64,000 bases of DNA from Rhodobacteraceae bacterium REDSEA-S34_B6 (GCA_001627925.1 LUQC01000040.1:1-64000); one strand, 5' to 3'. Shown: positions 39,337 to 48,871, counted from the first letter of the stretch. A program made the numbers and translations. Notes: generated from the letters alone by a model not told the origin.

Positions 39337-40368
39337 GGTTCAATTACGTCAGGTGTTCCAATAGACCATGAACAAATACAACCTGCAAGCCTAGATTTGA
39401 GGCTAAGTGGTAAAGCGTTTCGTATAAGAGCATCTTTTTTGCCCGGAAGCCGCGAAAAAGTTGAAGATCGATTAAAATCTTTAAAAATGCATGAAATTGA
39501 TTTAAGAGACGGTGCAGTGCTCGAGAAAGGGTGTGTTTATTTAGTACCGCTACTCGAAGAACTAAATTTATCACAAGATATCCAGGCTGCAGCCAACGCT
39601 AAAAGCTCAACCGGGCGCCTCGATCTATTAACCAGGGTAATTACAAACTCCGGGGAAGAGTTCGATCGCGTTTCCAGTGGATATTGCGGCAACCTATACG
39701 CGGAAATATGCCCCCGCTCTTTTTCGGTATTAGTGCGACAGGGAATGAAACTCAATCAAATTAGATTTAGAAATAAAAATACGACTTTGAATGATGAAGA
39801 CTTAACAGCTCTTCATGCTCAAGAAACATTAGTACCTGGAAACGCCATAATTGATGACGGACTTGGGTTTTCAGTAGATTTAAGACCATCACAAGGTGAC
39901 TTGGTTGGTTACAGAGCAAAACCACACACTGGAATAATTGATCTAGATCTAATTGACTACTACGATCCAGCGGAATTTTGGGATGAGATAAAAACTTCAC
40001 AAGGTGAGATAATTTTAGACCCTGGTGCATTTTATATTTTGGTTAGTCGTGAGAGTGTTCACATACCGCCAGAATACGCTGCGGAAATGGCACCGTATGT
40101 CGCCATGGTTGGCGAATTCAGGGTTCATTACGCCGGCTTTTTTGATCCAGGTTTTGGTCACAATGCAGCAGGCGGATCAGGCGCGCGTGGCGTATTGGAA
40201 GTAAGATGCCATGAAGCCCCATTTGTATTGGAGCATGGTCAAGTTGTAGGACGTTTGATATATGAAAAAATGTCCAATCGACCTACGAAACTATATGGTC
40301 AAGGGGTAAAATCAAATTATCAAGGTCAAGGACTAAAATTATCAAAACACTTCAAGAAAAGTTTCTGA
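39337..40368 (+). CDS. dcd: 2'-deoxycytidine 5'-triphosphate deaminase, 5'-truncated (no start codon)
   Basis: About 343 residues. PIDHEQIQPASLDLRLSG, NAKSSTGRLDLLTR and AGFFDPGFGHNAAGGSGARG are typical of the long alphaproteobacterial dCTP deaminase, which supplies dUMP precursors for dTTP. The frame is open back to a TAA at 39301 but holds no ATG or GTG before LGSITSGVPIDHEQ; the first possible start is an internal TTG at 39397, past conserved residues. About 15-20 N-terminal residues are missing and replaced by a tRNA-Pro fragment. It is probably non-functional unless translated from an unusual start or misassembled. Confidence 0.8.
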   Translation, partial: GSITSGVPIDHEQIQPASLDLRLSGKAFRIRASFLPGSREKVEDRLKSLKMHEIDLRDGAVLEKGCVYLVPLLEELNLSQDIQAAANAKSSTGRLDLLTRVITNSGEEFDRVSSGYCGNLYAEICPRSFSVLVRQGMKLNQIRFRNKNTTLNDEDLTALHAQETLVPGNAIIDDGLGFSVDLRPSQGDLVGYRAKPHTGIIDLDLIDYYDPAEFWDEIKTSQGEIILDPGAFYILVSRESVHIPPEYAAEMAPYVAMVGEFRVHYAGFFDPGFGHNAAGGSGARGVLEVRCHEAPFVLEHGQVVGRLIYEKMSNRPTKLYGQGVKSNYQGQGLKLSKHFKKSF

Positions 40369-40394
40369 GTTTTTTTATAGACAAAGAGTTGTTT

Positions 40395-41087
40395 CTATTC
40401 CTCAAAAAGCTCAGGCTGATCTAAATTCTCTGATAAATCTCGCTCTTCTTCATCGACTCCTTCCCCAGTCTCTTTGACATTTGGGATAGTACTTTCGAGC
40501 AATCCAGCAGACTTCAATTCCTTAAGACCAGGCAGGTCTTTTGCACTCTCTAGCCCAAAGTGATCCAAGAAATGTTGAGTGACAACAAAAGTAACTGGCC
40601 TTCCTGGAGTCATTTTTCGTCTTCCAAATTTTATCCAATCCATCTCTAAAAGTAAATCAACAGTACCCTTAGAAACTCCAACACCTCGAACCTCTTCAAT
40701 TTCTAATCTTGTCACAGGTTGATGGTAAGCAATTATAGCTAATGTTTCCACTGCTGCACGACTCAATTTACGAGTTTCGATAGTCTCTTTTCTCATTAAA
40801 AAACTAAGATCAGCGCTAGTGCGCATCGCCCAACCATCACCAACTTTTACTAAATTAACACCGCGGCTACTATATTGCACTTTTAATTCATCTAGAGCAA
40901 ATGCGGGATCAGATCCTTGCGGCATTCTGTTTTTTAACTCTGAAACCGTAACTGGTGTAGAGGATGCAAATAGAATTGCCTCCACCATACGCTGTTGTTC
41001 AGGGATTGATGGAGCTTCGAAAAGGTTGGCTTGGTCAACTTCACCTATCTTGTGCTCACCTAAAGATTTATTTGGTTGATCACTCAT
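40395..41087 (-). CDS. scpB: Segregation and condensation protein B
   Basis: A 230-residue protein with two winged-helix domains (AILFASSTPVTVSELKNRMP and LAIIAYHQPVTRLEIEEVRGV). It binds the ScpA/Smc complex that condenses the chromosome. The C-terminal 40 residues are acidic. Its ATG overlaps the scpA stop by four bases. It converges on the dCTP deaminase gene. Confidence 0.95.
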   Translation of the reverse strand: MSDQPNKSLGEHKIGEVDQANLFEAPSIPEQQRMVEAILFASSTPVTVSELKNRMPQGSDPAFALDELKVQYSSRGVNLVKVGDGWAMRTSADLSFLMRKETIETRKLSRAAVETLAIIAYHQPVTRLEIEEVRGVGVSKGTVDLLLEMDWIKFGRRKMTPGRPVTFVVTQHFLDHFGLESAKDLPGLKELKSAGLLESTIPNVKETGEGVDEEERDLSENLDQPELFEE

Positions 41088-41878
41088 TCAGTGGTCCTTT
41101 TCCTAAGCTCAATTTTAGCAAAGGTCTCTGTTTGTCTAAGTTCAACCGCTCCTGACTTAACTAACTCAAGAGTTGCTGCAAAGGTTGCAGCGGTAGCTGC
41201 CCTCACTCTCTTTGGCTCATTTTGCCATTCTTCTGGCAAAAAACTCATCAGATCGTTCCAATCTCCTGAAAATCCAAGCAACTCTTGCATTCTTTCTAAA
41301 GCACTCTCCATTGTGAATACACTTTCTCTATCCGCACTAAAAGGCCTGAAGTCGTCACGTGTACGAATCCTGGCGTATCCTTGCATTAGATCGAGAAGGC
41401 TCAATGTATAGTTAATCGTTCGTTTTTTCTCTAAAGCTTCAGGAATACCTCTTGAAAAAAAATCTTTACCGAGTTGATTTCGAGCAATTAATTTAGCGCC
41501 AGCGTTCCTCATCGCTTGTAATCGTTCTAGCCGGAATGCCAAGATGGCGCTCAATTCTTCTCCCGTTGGCCCATCATCATTCGGATCAGCCGGAAGTAAT
41601 AAACGCGATTTGAGAAATGCAAGCCAAGCGGCCATTACGAGATAGTCAGCAGCCAATTCTATCCTTAATTCTTTTGCTTTTGCTACAAAATCTAAATATT
41701 GGCTCGCCAGCTGAGAAATAGAAATTTTAAGTAAGTCTACTTTTTGGGTTCTGGATAAAGTCAGTAACATATCCAGAGCCCCTTCGAAACCATCTACATT
41801 GACAACTAGACTTTCCGGAGAATTTTCTGCGATATAATCATTTTCTGGAAAAAATTCTAAGTTCGGTGTATTACTCAT
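41084..41878 (-). CDS. scpA: Segregation and condensation protein A
   Basis: A 264-residue kleisin subunit. The N-terminal Smc-binding stretch FEGALDMLLTLSRTQKVDLLKISI and the helix AADYLVMAAWLAFLKSRLLLP identify it. It bridges Smc heads with ScpB. In many Rhodobacteraceae nagZ sits between the SPOR gene and scpA; here only 112 bases lie between them. Confidence 0.95.
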   Translation of the reverse strand: MSNTPNLEFFPENDYIAENSPESLVVNVDGFEGALDMLLTLSRTQKVDLLKISISQLASQYLDFVAKAKELRIELAADYLVMAAWLAFLKSRLLLPADPNDDGPTGEELSAILAFRLERLQAMRNAGAKLIARNQLGKDFFSRGIPEALEKKRTINYTLSLLDLMQGYARIRTRDDFRPFSADRESVFTMESALERMQELLGFSGDWNDLMSFLPEEWQNEPKRVRAATAATFAATLELVKSGAVELRQTETFAKIELRKRTTE

Positions 41879-41965
41879 ACTTCACTCTAGCGGACCCTTT
41901 AATAAAGCTGATCTTTCAGAACAAAGATGTCAAGTAATTGCATAAAAGATTCCATAAATTAGAAA

Positions 41966-41989
41966 AATTGACTTAAGAGATTCTCTTAA
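41966..41989 (-). terminator. Possible terminator after the SPOR-protein gene
   Basis: On the minus strand, directly after the SPOR stop, TTAAGAGA and TCTCTTAA form 8-base arms around one base (41973-41989), followed by GTCAATTTTT. The stem is A/T-rich and the T-run starts a few bases later, so it is a moderate candidate. It would end the argS-SPOR transcript before scpA. Confidence 0.4.
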
Positions 41990-41990
41990 T

Positions 41991-42929
41991 TCACTTTGCT
42001 ATTACGGGCACACAGTTTTCTTGAGATATGACCGCAGAACAAAAGCGGCTAGCGTCATCAATATTAACAAAGCCACCTAATCTCAAACGGTATATCTCAT
42101 TACCATTTCTTTTAATACGTTCAACATATTTTGGCCTACCATCCAAAATAACTGAAAGATTTTTGGAAAGCCTATCCCATTCCTCAAAAGCCACTGTTTC
42201 TGTTGCGAATGTTCCAAATTGAACTACCGCAAGGCCTGTCTCAACAGAAGCAAGAGCTGGACGAATGACTGTCTCAGTAGTAGACAAACTTACTTCAAGT
42301 AACGAACCTGGTCTGGGCCTGGGTTTTATTTGTTTGAATTTGTTTTGCGCAACAGCATTGCCTATGAAATTATCAGCGCTTGGCTTCAAAGCTAGAGCAA
42401 GGGCAGCAGCCACTAGTTCAGATTGATGTTCAGTAATACTATAATTCGCGGTGTTAGTTACTGTATTGACTGGTTCGAATGAAATTTCTTTCGAAAGATT
42501 GGGCTCAATTACCCCTAAATGAATCTGATTATTTAGTGCTGCTTGCCTGTCAATTATCTTTTTTTGTCTTGTAGCCTGAAATATCGTTAAATCGTCAGGG
42601 GTTAACTTTTCGGTGCTGGGGGCTAACTCAACTGCCTTAGGATTGGGTGGCAATTCTTGTGAGGCAATCTTAGTCACAGCTAATTCAATGTTTTCTGCCT
42701 CAATACCCCCTGGAGTATCCGGAGCGACTCTAAGTGGCCCTGGTTGAGCCGCAACAATTGGTATTCCGTTTATATCACGAGAAATGATATTGTATGTCCA
42801 ATAACCTGCCCACAATATCAGATTTAAACTTATTACAGCACCAAATATTGAAAAAATAGATAATTTGCTGTTTTGGATATCTTTATATAAATTTCCTTCA
42901 GCGCTGGCCGAATAAACCTGCTCAGTCAT
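41991..42929 (-). CDS. SPOR-domain membrane protein
   Basis: 312 residues from the ATG at 42929, chosen because AGAGAGG lies five bases upstream; an earlier in-frame start lacks one. One transmembrane helix (SIFSIFGAVISLNLILWAGYW) is near the N-terminus, then a long periplasmic Pro/Ala/Thr linker. The C-terminal SPOR domain (VQFGTFATETVAFEEWDRLSK, YRLRLGGF, ISQENCVPVIA) binds denuded peptidoglycan at division sites. It follows argS, the usual location. Confidence 0.88.
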   Translation of the reverse strand: MTEQVYSASAEGNLYKDIQNSKLSIFSIFGAVISLNLILWAGYWTYNIISRDINGIPIVAAQPGPLRVAPDTPGGIEAENIELAVTKIASQELPPNPKAVELAPSTEKLTPDDLTIFQATRQKKIIDRQAALNNQIHLGVIEPNLSKEISFEPVNTVTNTANYSITEHQSELVAAALALALKPSADNFIGNAVAQNKFKQIKPRPRPGSLLEVSLSTTETVIRPALASVETGLAVVQFGTFATETVAFEEWDRLSKNLSVILDGRPKYVERIKRNGNEIYRLRLGGFVNIDDASRFCSAVISQENCVPVIAK

Positions 42930-42991
42930 TATAACCTCTCTTCGCTGGGTTATCCCAGCACCTTGCCTCATAAACCGCAGAATTATCGTTT

Positions 42992-44734
42992 TTACATTTT
43001 TTCCACTGGTTTCACTCCTAGAATAGCAAGCCCGGAGGAAATAACAATAGAAACTGCACGGGCAAGTGCAATTTTGCTCTGGGTTTTTACTAAATTATCA
43101 TTGTGCAGAAACCTAAGGTCTGGATTGTCGCTACCTTTATTCCAATGAGCGTGCAGCTGGGACGATAAGTCAAACAGGTAAAACGCAATTCTATGCGGCT
43201 CATACAAACGAGCTGCTACCTCAACAAGTCTAGGCCATTCAGCGATCTTTTTAATAAGACTCAATTCGGAGGAATGGGTAAGGCCAGTTAAATTCGTCTC
43301 GGACAGAGCGCGATCTGAAATATCAATATCCAATTCCTCCGCCTTACGAATAACTGACTTAATTCGCGCATGTGCATACTGCACATAAAAAACCGGATTT
43401 TCGCGACTTTGTTCTAAGACTCTTTGAAAGTCAAAATCTAATGTTGCATCATTTTTTCTAGTAAGCATGACAAATCGAGTTACGTCGGGCCCAACTTGTT
43501 CAACCAGGTCTCTGAGCGTTACAAAATTACCTGCACGCTTCGACATTTTAAACGGCTCGCCATTTTGATAAAGTTTTACGAGCTGACATAGTTTAATATC
43601 CAACGGTACTTTCCCATTAGAAAGAGCAGAAACTGCGGCTTTCATTCTTTTTACATAACCGCCATGATCTGCTCCAAATATATCTATCAAGAGATCAAAA
43701 CCTCGGGTTATTTTATCAAAGTGATAGGCTATATCTGGAGCAAAATATGTCCATGCACCATCAGATTTTAAAACTGGCCGATCTACGTCGTCACCATGCA
43801 GAGTGGACTTAAATAATGTTTGCTCACGCGGCTCCCAGTCTTCTGTCTTTTTCCCTTTAGGAGGCTCTAAAATCCCTTTATAAATGAGCCCATTATTTCT
43901 TAGGCGATCCAACGCCGCCTCTATTTGGCCACTGTCATAAAGAGATTTTTCAGAAAAATAGGTATCCATTTCTATACCTAGAAGATCTAAATCCGACTTA
44001 ATTAAGTCCATCATCGCCTGAACTGCGTAATCTCTGAATTCAGGAAGCCACTTATCCTCAGATTTTTGTAAATATGCATCTCCAACTTTGTCTTTTAGCT
44101 TTAATGCAATTGGTATCAAATAGTCTCCCGGATAAGTCCCATCCTCAAATACAACCTCCTTGCCAAATGCTTCCTGATACCGGAGAAAAACAGACCTAGC
44201 CAGAACATCTACTTGAGCGCCACCATCGTTAATATAATATTCTCGCGTTACTTCATATCCAGAATATGATAGAAGACTTGCGAGGGCATCACCAAAAACG
44301 GCGCCTCTAGTATGGCCTACGTGAAGTGGGCCTGTCGGGTTAGCAGAAACAAATTCTACGTTTGCCTTTTTTGAGGATCCGATATTAGACCTACCAAAAT
44401 TTATGCCATTTAATAGTACTCGAGAGAGTAAACTGTGCCAGCATAGCTCACTCAAACTGATATTTATAAAACCAGGACCAGCTATATCTACCGATGAAAC
44501 GATTTCATTTTGTGACAATGACTCGCTTATGATCTTAGCTAGTTCCCGCGGTTTAGTTTGTACTGACTTTGAAAGAACCATTGCAGCGTTCGTGGCCATG
44601 TCCCCATGACGAGAATCCTTAGGTGGTTCTACCGTAATTGGTGAAAAATCTGTATCAGCCGGCAAAATACCTTGAGTTGATAGATCATGTAAACTATCTA
44701 TCAAAATTTCACGAACATGCGTAAATAAATTCAT
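42992..44734 (-). CDS. argS: Arginyl-tRNA synthetase
   Basis: A 580-residue class I synthetase. NPTGPLHVGHTRGAVFGD is the HIGH-type motif, and QNGEPFKMSKRAGNF the KMSK motif; an N-terminal additional domain with SPITVEPPKDSRHGDMATNAA and the C-terminal anticodon-binding DALR domain frame them. Its length is usual. Confidence 0.97.
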   Translation of the reverse strand: MNLFTHVREILIDSLHDLSTQGILPADTDFSPITVEPPKDSRHGDMATNAAMVLSKSVQTKPRELAKIISESLSQNEIVSSVDIAGPGFINISLSELCWHSLLSRVLLNGINFGRSNIGSSKKANVEFVSANPTGPLHVGHTRGAVFGDALASLLSYSGYEVTREYYINDGGAQVDVLARSVFLRYQEAFGKEVVFEDGTYPGDYLIPIALKLKDKVGDAYLQKSEDKWLPEFRDYAVQAMMDLIKSDLDLLGIEMDTYFSEKSLYDSGQIEAALDRLRNNGLIYKGILEPPKGKKTEDWEPREQTLFKSTLHGDDVDRPVLKSDGAWTYFAPDIAYHFDKITRGFDLLIDIFGADHGGYVKRMKAAVSALSNGKVPLDIKLCQLVKLYQNGEPFKMSKRAGNFVTLRDLVEQVGPDVTRFVMLTRKNDATLDFDFQRVLEQSRENPVFYVQYAHARIKSVIRKAEELDIDISDRALSETNLTGLTHSSELSLIKKIAEWPRLVEVAARLYEPHRIAFYLFDLSSQLHAHWNKGSDNPDLRFLHNDNLVKTQSKIALARAVSIVISSGLAILGVKPVEKM

Positions 44735-44813
44735 ATTTGCTTAAACCCTTTAATACCTTGTGTTTATCAAGCTACGGAAAAAGTTCAATGCACTATCAGG
44801 ACCAAGTAAAATT

Positions 44814-45968
44814 TTAAGACATCTTAATCGGCTTACCCATTATCTTTTCATATTGAGAAATTGCAAATCGATCTGTCATGCCCGCTATATAGTCACAAAC
44901 TAAGGTTACTATATCGGCATCAGAGTAAACAGAACTAATATCCTTCCTCCACTTTTGAGGCATCAAATTTGGATCGTTAGTGTAAGCCGCAAAAAGCTCT
45001 TTAACAATCTTTGTAACCTTCTCCCGCATTTGCAAAACACTTGGCGCCCTATACATCCGTTCAAAAAGGAAACTTCTTATCATATCCAAATTCCTTTCTA
45101 GCTCATTGGAAAAACTAATAACCTGGCGACCTGCTTTCCTAAAATCATCTGGCGAAGTGGGCACCAGTTTTGCGAAAGTCTGTTGCGCTTCTTTTAGAAC
45201 GTCATCAACTAACATACCCAAAAAACATCTTAATGCCTCATGCTGTCTTCGGTAATTATCAATTTGTGGATACTTCTTATCCACTGCCTGAAAGCACTCA
45301 CTTAACAAGGGGAGTGATGCCAACTCTTCGATGCTAAAAAGCCCCGCCCTTAGGCCATCGTGTAAATCGTGACTGTTATATGCAATATCATCTGATATTG
45401 CGGCTACTTGAGCTTCAGCGCTAGCATAATCGAACAAATTTAATTTATGTAAATTGTCATAATGCTCGATGTACCTTGGAACTTCCTTCACTAGAGGGCC
45501 ATTGTGCTTAACTATACCCTCCAAAGTCTCCCAACTGAGATTTAGCCCATCAAATGCTGCATAGTGGCGCTCAATAATTGTTACAAGTTTCAAGGCATGT
45601 GCGTTATGATCAAAACCCGAGTGCTCTGACATTAGACTATTTAACGCTTCCTCTCCTGTATGCCCAAAAGGTGGATGCCCCAAGTCATGCGCTAACGAAA
45701 TTGCTTCAGTCAACTCCGAATTTAGTCCTAATACACCAGCAATAGTCCGAGCAACCTGTGCAACCTCAATTGTATGTGTTAATCTAGTCCTGTAATAATC
45801 GCTTTCGTGTTCAACAAAGACCTGCGTTTTGTGTTTTAAACGTCGAAACGCGCTGCAGTGAATAACTCTATCCCGATCACGCTGAAAATTATCACGGAAA
45901 CTACTTTTATTTTCATGATGCAATCTACCCATGCTTTGCGCAGGGTTTGATGCGAAGTTTGACTGCAT
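44814..45968 (-). CDS. dgt: Deoxyguanosinetriphosphate triphosphohydrolase-like protein
   Basis: A 384-residue HD-domain phosphohydrolase. RDRDRVIHCSAFRRLKHKTQVF and the metal site (LTHTIEVAQVARTIAG, AISLAHDLGHPPFGHTGEEAL) define the dGTPase family. It splits dNTPs to nucleoside and triphosphate, keeping pools in balance. It is divergent from erpA. Members of this subgroup are often tetrameric dNTPases rather than strict dGTPases. Confidence 0.93.
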   Translation of the reverse strand: MQSNFASNPAQSMGRLHHENKSSFRDNFQRDRDRVIHCSAFRRLKHKTQVFVEHESDYYRTRLTHTIEVAQVARTIAGVLGLNSELTEAISLAHDLGHPPFGHTGEEALNSLMSEHSGFDHNAHALKLVTIIERHYAAFDGLNLSWETLEGIVKHNGPLVKEVPRYIEHYDNLHKLNLFDYASAEAQVAAISDDIAYNSHDLHDGLRAGLFSIEELASLPLLSECFQAVDKKYPQIDNYRRQHEALRCFLGMLVDDVLKEAQQTFAKLVPTSPDDFRKAGRQVISFSNELERNLDMIRSFLFERMYRAPSVLQMREKVTKIVKELFAAYTNDPNLMPQKWRKDISSVYSDADIVTLVCDYIAGMTDRFAISQYEKIMGKPIKMS

Positions 45969-46052
45969 TTTTATGAAGATTCCTTGTAAATTGAGTGATT
46001 ACTGATTATAATATAAATCTTTAGTATACCATATAATATTGGAAATTAATCG

Positions 46053-46376
46053 ATGTATCTACCACCAAAAGTCACCCGCAGAGCATTCGAACGATTGAGT
46101 GAAATCAATGCTGCTAATGATGGAAAGGCTTTACGAATTGCTGTAGAAGGGGGTGGTTGCTCTGGATTTCAATACGAAATAAGTTTGGGAAATCCAACAG
46201 CGGAAGACCTGGTAATAGAGGAAGGTGGAGAAAAAGTAATTATTGACTCAGCTTCTCTCCCATTTTTGGAAAATGCTGTTATTGATTATTCCGATGAATT
46301 AATTGGTGCCAGGTTTGTGATCGATAACCCTAACGCAACGAGCTCATGTGGTTGCGGTACTAGCTTTTCAATTTAA
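46053..46376 (+). CDS. erpA: A-type iron-sulfur cluster insertion protein
   Basis: A 107-residue A-type carrier with the three cysteines: one in GGGCSGFQYE and two in CGCGTSF at the C-terminus. It passes Fe-S clusters to apo-proteins, which may include the complex I subunits encoded in this window. It is followed 13 bases later by xthA. Confidence 0.93.
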   Translation: MYLPPKVTRRAFERLSEINAANDGKALRIAVEGGGCSGFQYEISLGNPTAEDLVIEEGGEKVIIDSASLPFLENAVIDYSDELIGARFVIDNPNATSSCGCGTSFSI

Positions 46377-46389
46377 AGAAGCAATCACG

Positions 46390-47169
46390 GTGAAAATTGC
46401 CAGCTTTAATATTAATGGAATAAAAGCAAGAGAAAAGGCTTTAATGACTTGGCTTGAAGAAGCTCGGCCAGACGTAGTTCTGATGCAAGAAATAAAATCA
46501 GTTAGCGAAAAATTCCCATCAAACCTATTTGAGGATGTTGGTTATAACGTAGCAGTTAATGGACAAAAATCATTTAACGGTGTTGCCATTATTTCAAAAC
46601 TTCCTCTCGAGGACGTTGTGACCGAATTACCAGGCGACGGCACAGATGATCAAGCTCGGTGGTTAGAAGCAACAATTGTGGGAGATCACGCAATTCGGAT
46701 GTGTAATTTGTACCTTCCAAATGGAAATCCTACACCTGGGCCCAAATATGATTATAAACTAAAGTGGATGCATAGACTTTATCAAAGAGCTAAAGATCTT
46801 ATAGATAGTGAAGCGCCAGCATTTATGGCAGGTGATTTCAACATCATTCCCCAACCAGAAGATGCAGCAAATATAGACAATTGGGAGAAAGACGCGCTGT
46901 TTTTACCAGAAAGTCGAGCCGAGTTCAGTAAAATAATTAATTTAGGTTATACGGATGCTTTCCGGGCAAAAAATTTTGGTTCAGGAAACTACAGCTTCTG
47001 GGATTATCAGGCCGGTGCCTGGGACCGCGATGATGGAGTTAGAATAGACCATTTTTTACTCACTCCTCAATGCGCTGATTTATTGGAAAACTGCAAAATT
47101 GATAAACATATCCGATCTGGAGAAAAACCGTCTGATCACGTCCCAATCTGGATTGAACTCAGTATTTAA
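46390..47169 (+). CDS. xthA: Exodeoxyribonuclease III (GTG start)
   Basis: A 259-residue AP endonuclease/exonuclease. Motifs: FNINGIKAR (Asn of the active site), QEIKS (metal Glu), LPNGNP, GDFNI, and the final GVRIDHFLL with SDHVPIW (catalytic Asp/His). GTG at 46390 gives the usual N-terminus (VKIASFN). A longer frame from 46348 overlaps erpA and adds unrelated residues. It acts in base-excision repair. Confidence 0.94.
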   Translation: MKIASFNINGIKAREKALMTWLEEARPDVVLMQEIKSVSEKFPSNLFEDVGYNVAVNGQKSFNGVAIISKLPLEDVVTELPGDGTDDQARWLEATIVGDHAIRMCNLYLPNGNPTPGPKYDYKLKWMHRLYQRAKDLIDSEAPAFMAGDFNIIPQPEDAANIDNWEKDALFLPESRAEFSKIINLGYTDAFRAKNFGSGNYSFWDYQAGAWDRDDGVRIDHFLLTPQCADLLENCKIDKHIRSGEKPSDHVPIWIELSI

Positions 47170-47197
47170 TCTTACTTACAATAATCAATGCACTGGA

Positions 47198-48373
47198 TCA
47201 GCTGGAGTAATGTTTATTTGTAACGTTATGGTCATAGATCCAGTTAAAACGCTTTACAAGAAGATGTGGAAAGAACTTACTCAAGAACCGCAATGAAACT
47301 TGGAAAACCCTTCTAGATATAATGTTTGATAAATGAAAGATATGCGCATTTTTTGTGGATGCGAGTACTACTCGCTGTACACGTGGAAACCTTTCACGTC
47401 GGAACTCTTTGAAAGCAACAGATGAATTTGAAAATTCAAAGATTTTAGAAGCAAGCACGAAGCTATCTTCAATTGCCATTGCAGCACCCTGAGCCAAGAA
47501 TGGTAAAGTGGGATGAGCAGCATCTCCAATCAAAATCACTCGGTCGTTGTACCAACTTTGTTTAAGGGGATATCTAAATAATCCCCACTTATATACATTT
47601 TCTATTGAGGATATCACTTCTGCTGTTCCGCCAGAAAAATCCTTGAAGTTTTCTTTTACTACTCTTGGATCTTCAAGATGTTTCCATCCATCCGGCTGCC
47701 ACTCATCTTGCTCCTTAATGAGAACTAAATTTAATTCACTTCCATCTTTAATCGGATAGCTCACCAAGTGCCTTTTAGGAGCTAGTGTAACATGAGAAAA
47801 ATCACCCTGTTTGATTGAATTTGGTACAATTGATCTCCAAGCAATTTGACGAGTAAATACAGGTTTAGCCTCATCAGCAATGGTTTTTCGAACATTGGAA
47901 TGTAATCCATCTGCTCCAATTATTAGTTCAGCAGGTAACGCCTCCCCATCTGAAAATATAGCTTTGTTATTAACTATTTTCTCTACTTTTTTATTGAAGT
48001 AAACTGGAATCTCCAATTTCTGACAGGCTGCATAGAGTATACCAACTAAATCCGCTCGATGGCAAAAGTAAAACAAGTCATTACCTTTGAATTTCATGTA
48101 ATCGAATAGCGCAAGCTGCTGGTTTGATTTATAGTCAAAGACCTTCACACCATGGCAGCGTATCGAAACCGAAGAAATCTCTTTCAAAACTCCTATCCGG
48201 GATAGTACTCTGTTTGCGTTCGGACTAAGCTGAATTCCCGCACCAGCAGATATGATCTTAGGGGATCTCTCGTATATGCTTGTTCTTATACCAAAGTGCC
48301 TCAAACTGAGCGCAGCGGTTAGTCCAGCGATCCCTGCTCCGATAATAATAATATGTTTCGAGTTTTCCAGCAT
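47198..48373 (-). CDS. FAD-dependent monooxygenase (salicylate-hydroxylase-like)
   Basis: A 391-residue flavoprotein of the PHBH fold. The nucleotide-binding motif GAGIAGLTAALSLRHFG is at residues about 12-28, the DG motif at GADGLHSNVRK, and the GD motif at LIGDAAHPTLPFLAQGAAMAIED. Members hydroxylate aromatic acids with NAD(P)H; the substrate is not evident. ATG at 48373 is preferred to an adjacent TTG. It lies 28 bases after the DksA-like gene. It converges on xthA. Confidence 0.87.
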   Translation of the reverse strand: MLENSKHIIIIGAGIAGLTAALSLRHFGIRTSIYERSPKIISAGAGIQLSPNANRVLSRIGVLKEISSVSIRCHGVKVFDYKSNQQLALFDYMKFKGNDLFYFCHRADLVGILYAACQKLEIPVYFNKKVEKIVNNKAIFSDGEALPAELIIGADGLHSNVRKTIADEAKPVFTRQIAWRSIVPNSIKQGDFSHVTLAPKRHLVSYPIKDGSELNLVLIKEQDEWQPDGWKHLEDPRVVKENFKDFSGGTAEVISSIENVYKWGLFRYPLKQSWYNDRVILIGDAAHPTLPFLAQGAAMAIEDSFVLASKIFEFSNSSVAFKEFRRERFPRVQRVVLASTKNAHIFHLSNIISRRVFQVSLRFLSKFFPHLLVKRFNWIYDHNVTNKHYSS

Positions 48374-48401
48374 CAAGACTAGAAAATATCAAACTATATT
48401 T

Positions 48402-48824
48402 CTAGTCGTCTCTATGCGCTTTTTCGCTACGCTCATGACGTTCTTGAGCTTCAAGCGTCATTGTTGCAATTGGTCTTGCATCAAGTCTTTTGAGTGAGAT
48501 CGGCTCGCCAGTCATTTCACAATAGCCGTATTCACCCTCATCGATCCTGCGAAGCGCGGCGTCAATTTTGGAAACTAACTTTCTTTGTCTGTCTCGCGTT
48601 CTCAATTCAAGCGCTCTGTCAGTTTCTTCACTGGCCCGATCCGCAATATCCGGAATATTTCGAGTGTTATCCTGGAGCCCCTCAATAGTCTCCTTGGAAT
48701 CAGACATAAGATCATTTTTCCAAGTAACGAGTTTACGTCTAAAGTATTCTAATTGACGATCATTCATAAATGGTTCGCCCTCGACTGGACGATAATCTTC
48801 GGAAAAAACGTTATCCTGTTTCAT
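48402..48824 (-). CDS. dksA: DksA/TraR-family RNA polymerase regulator with reduced zinc finger
   Basis: A 140-residue protein with a coiled-coil N-terminal half (LEYFRRKLVTWKNDLMSDSKE...RTRDRQRKLVSKIDAALRRID) and a C-terminal zinc-finger-like domain. Only one Cys (GYCEMTGEPISLKRLDARP) of the four typical ligands remains, so zinc binding is unlikely. Alphaproteobacterial DksA proteins are known in which zinc cysteines have been lost. The start is the ATG at 48824 with GGGGGA upstream. It works with ppGpp at RNA polymerase. Confidence 0.9.
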   Translation of the reverse strand: MKQDNVFSEDYRPVEGEPFMNDRQLEYFRRKLVTWKNDLMSDSKETIEGLQDNTRNIPDIADRASEETDRALELRTRDRQRKLVSKIDAALRRIDEGEYGYCEMTGEPISLKRLDARPIATMTLEAQERHERSEKAHRDD

Positions 48825-48871
48825 GCTTTGTCCCCCAAGCAGTTCATAAATCCAAAACTTAACCAATATCT

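Noticed and set aside
39304-39360. Short ORF MAQPGSAWFNY across the tRNA-dcd junction
   Set aside because: It arises from the tRNA D-arm sequence, ends after 18 codons and is out of frame with dcd.
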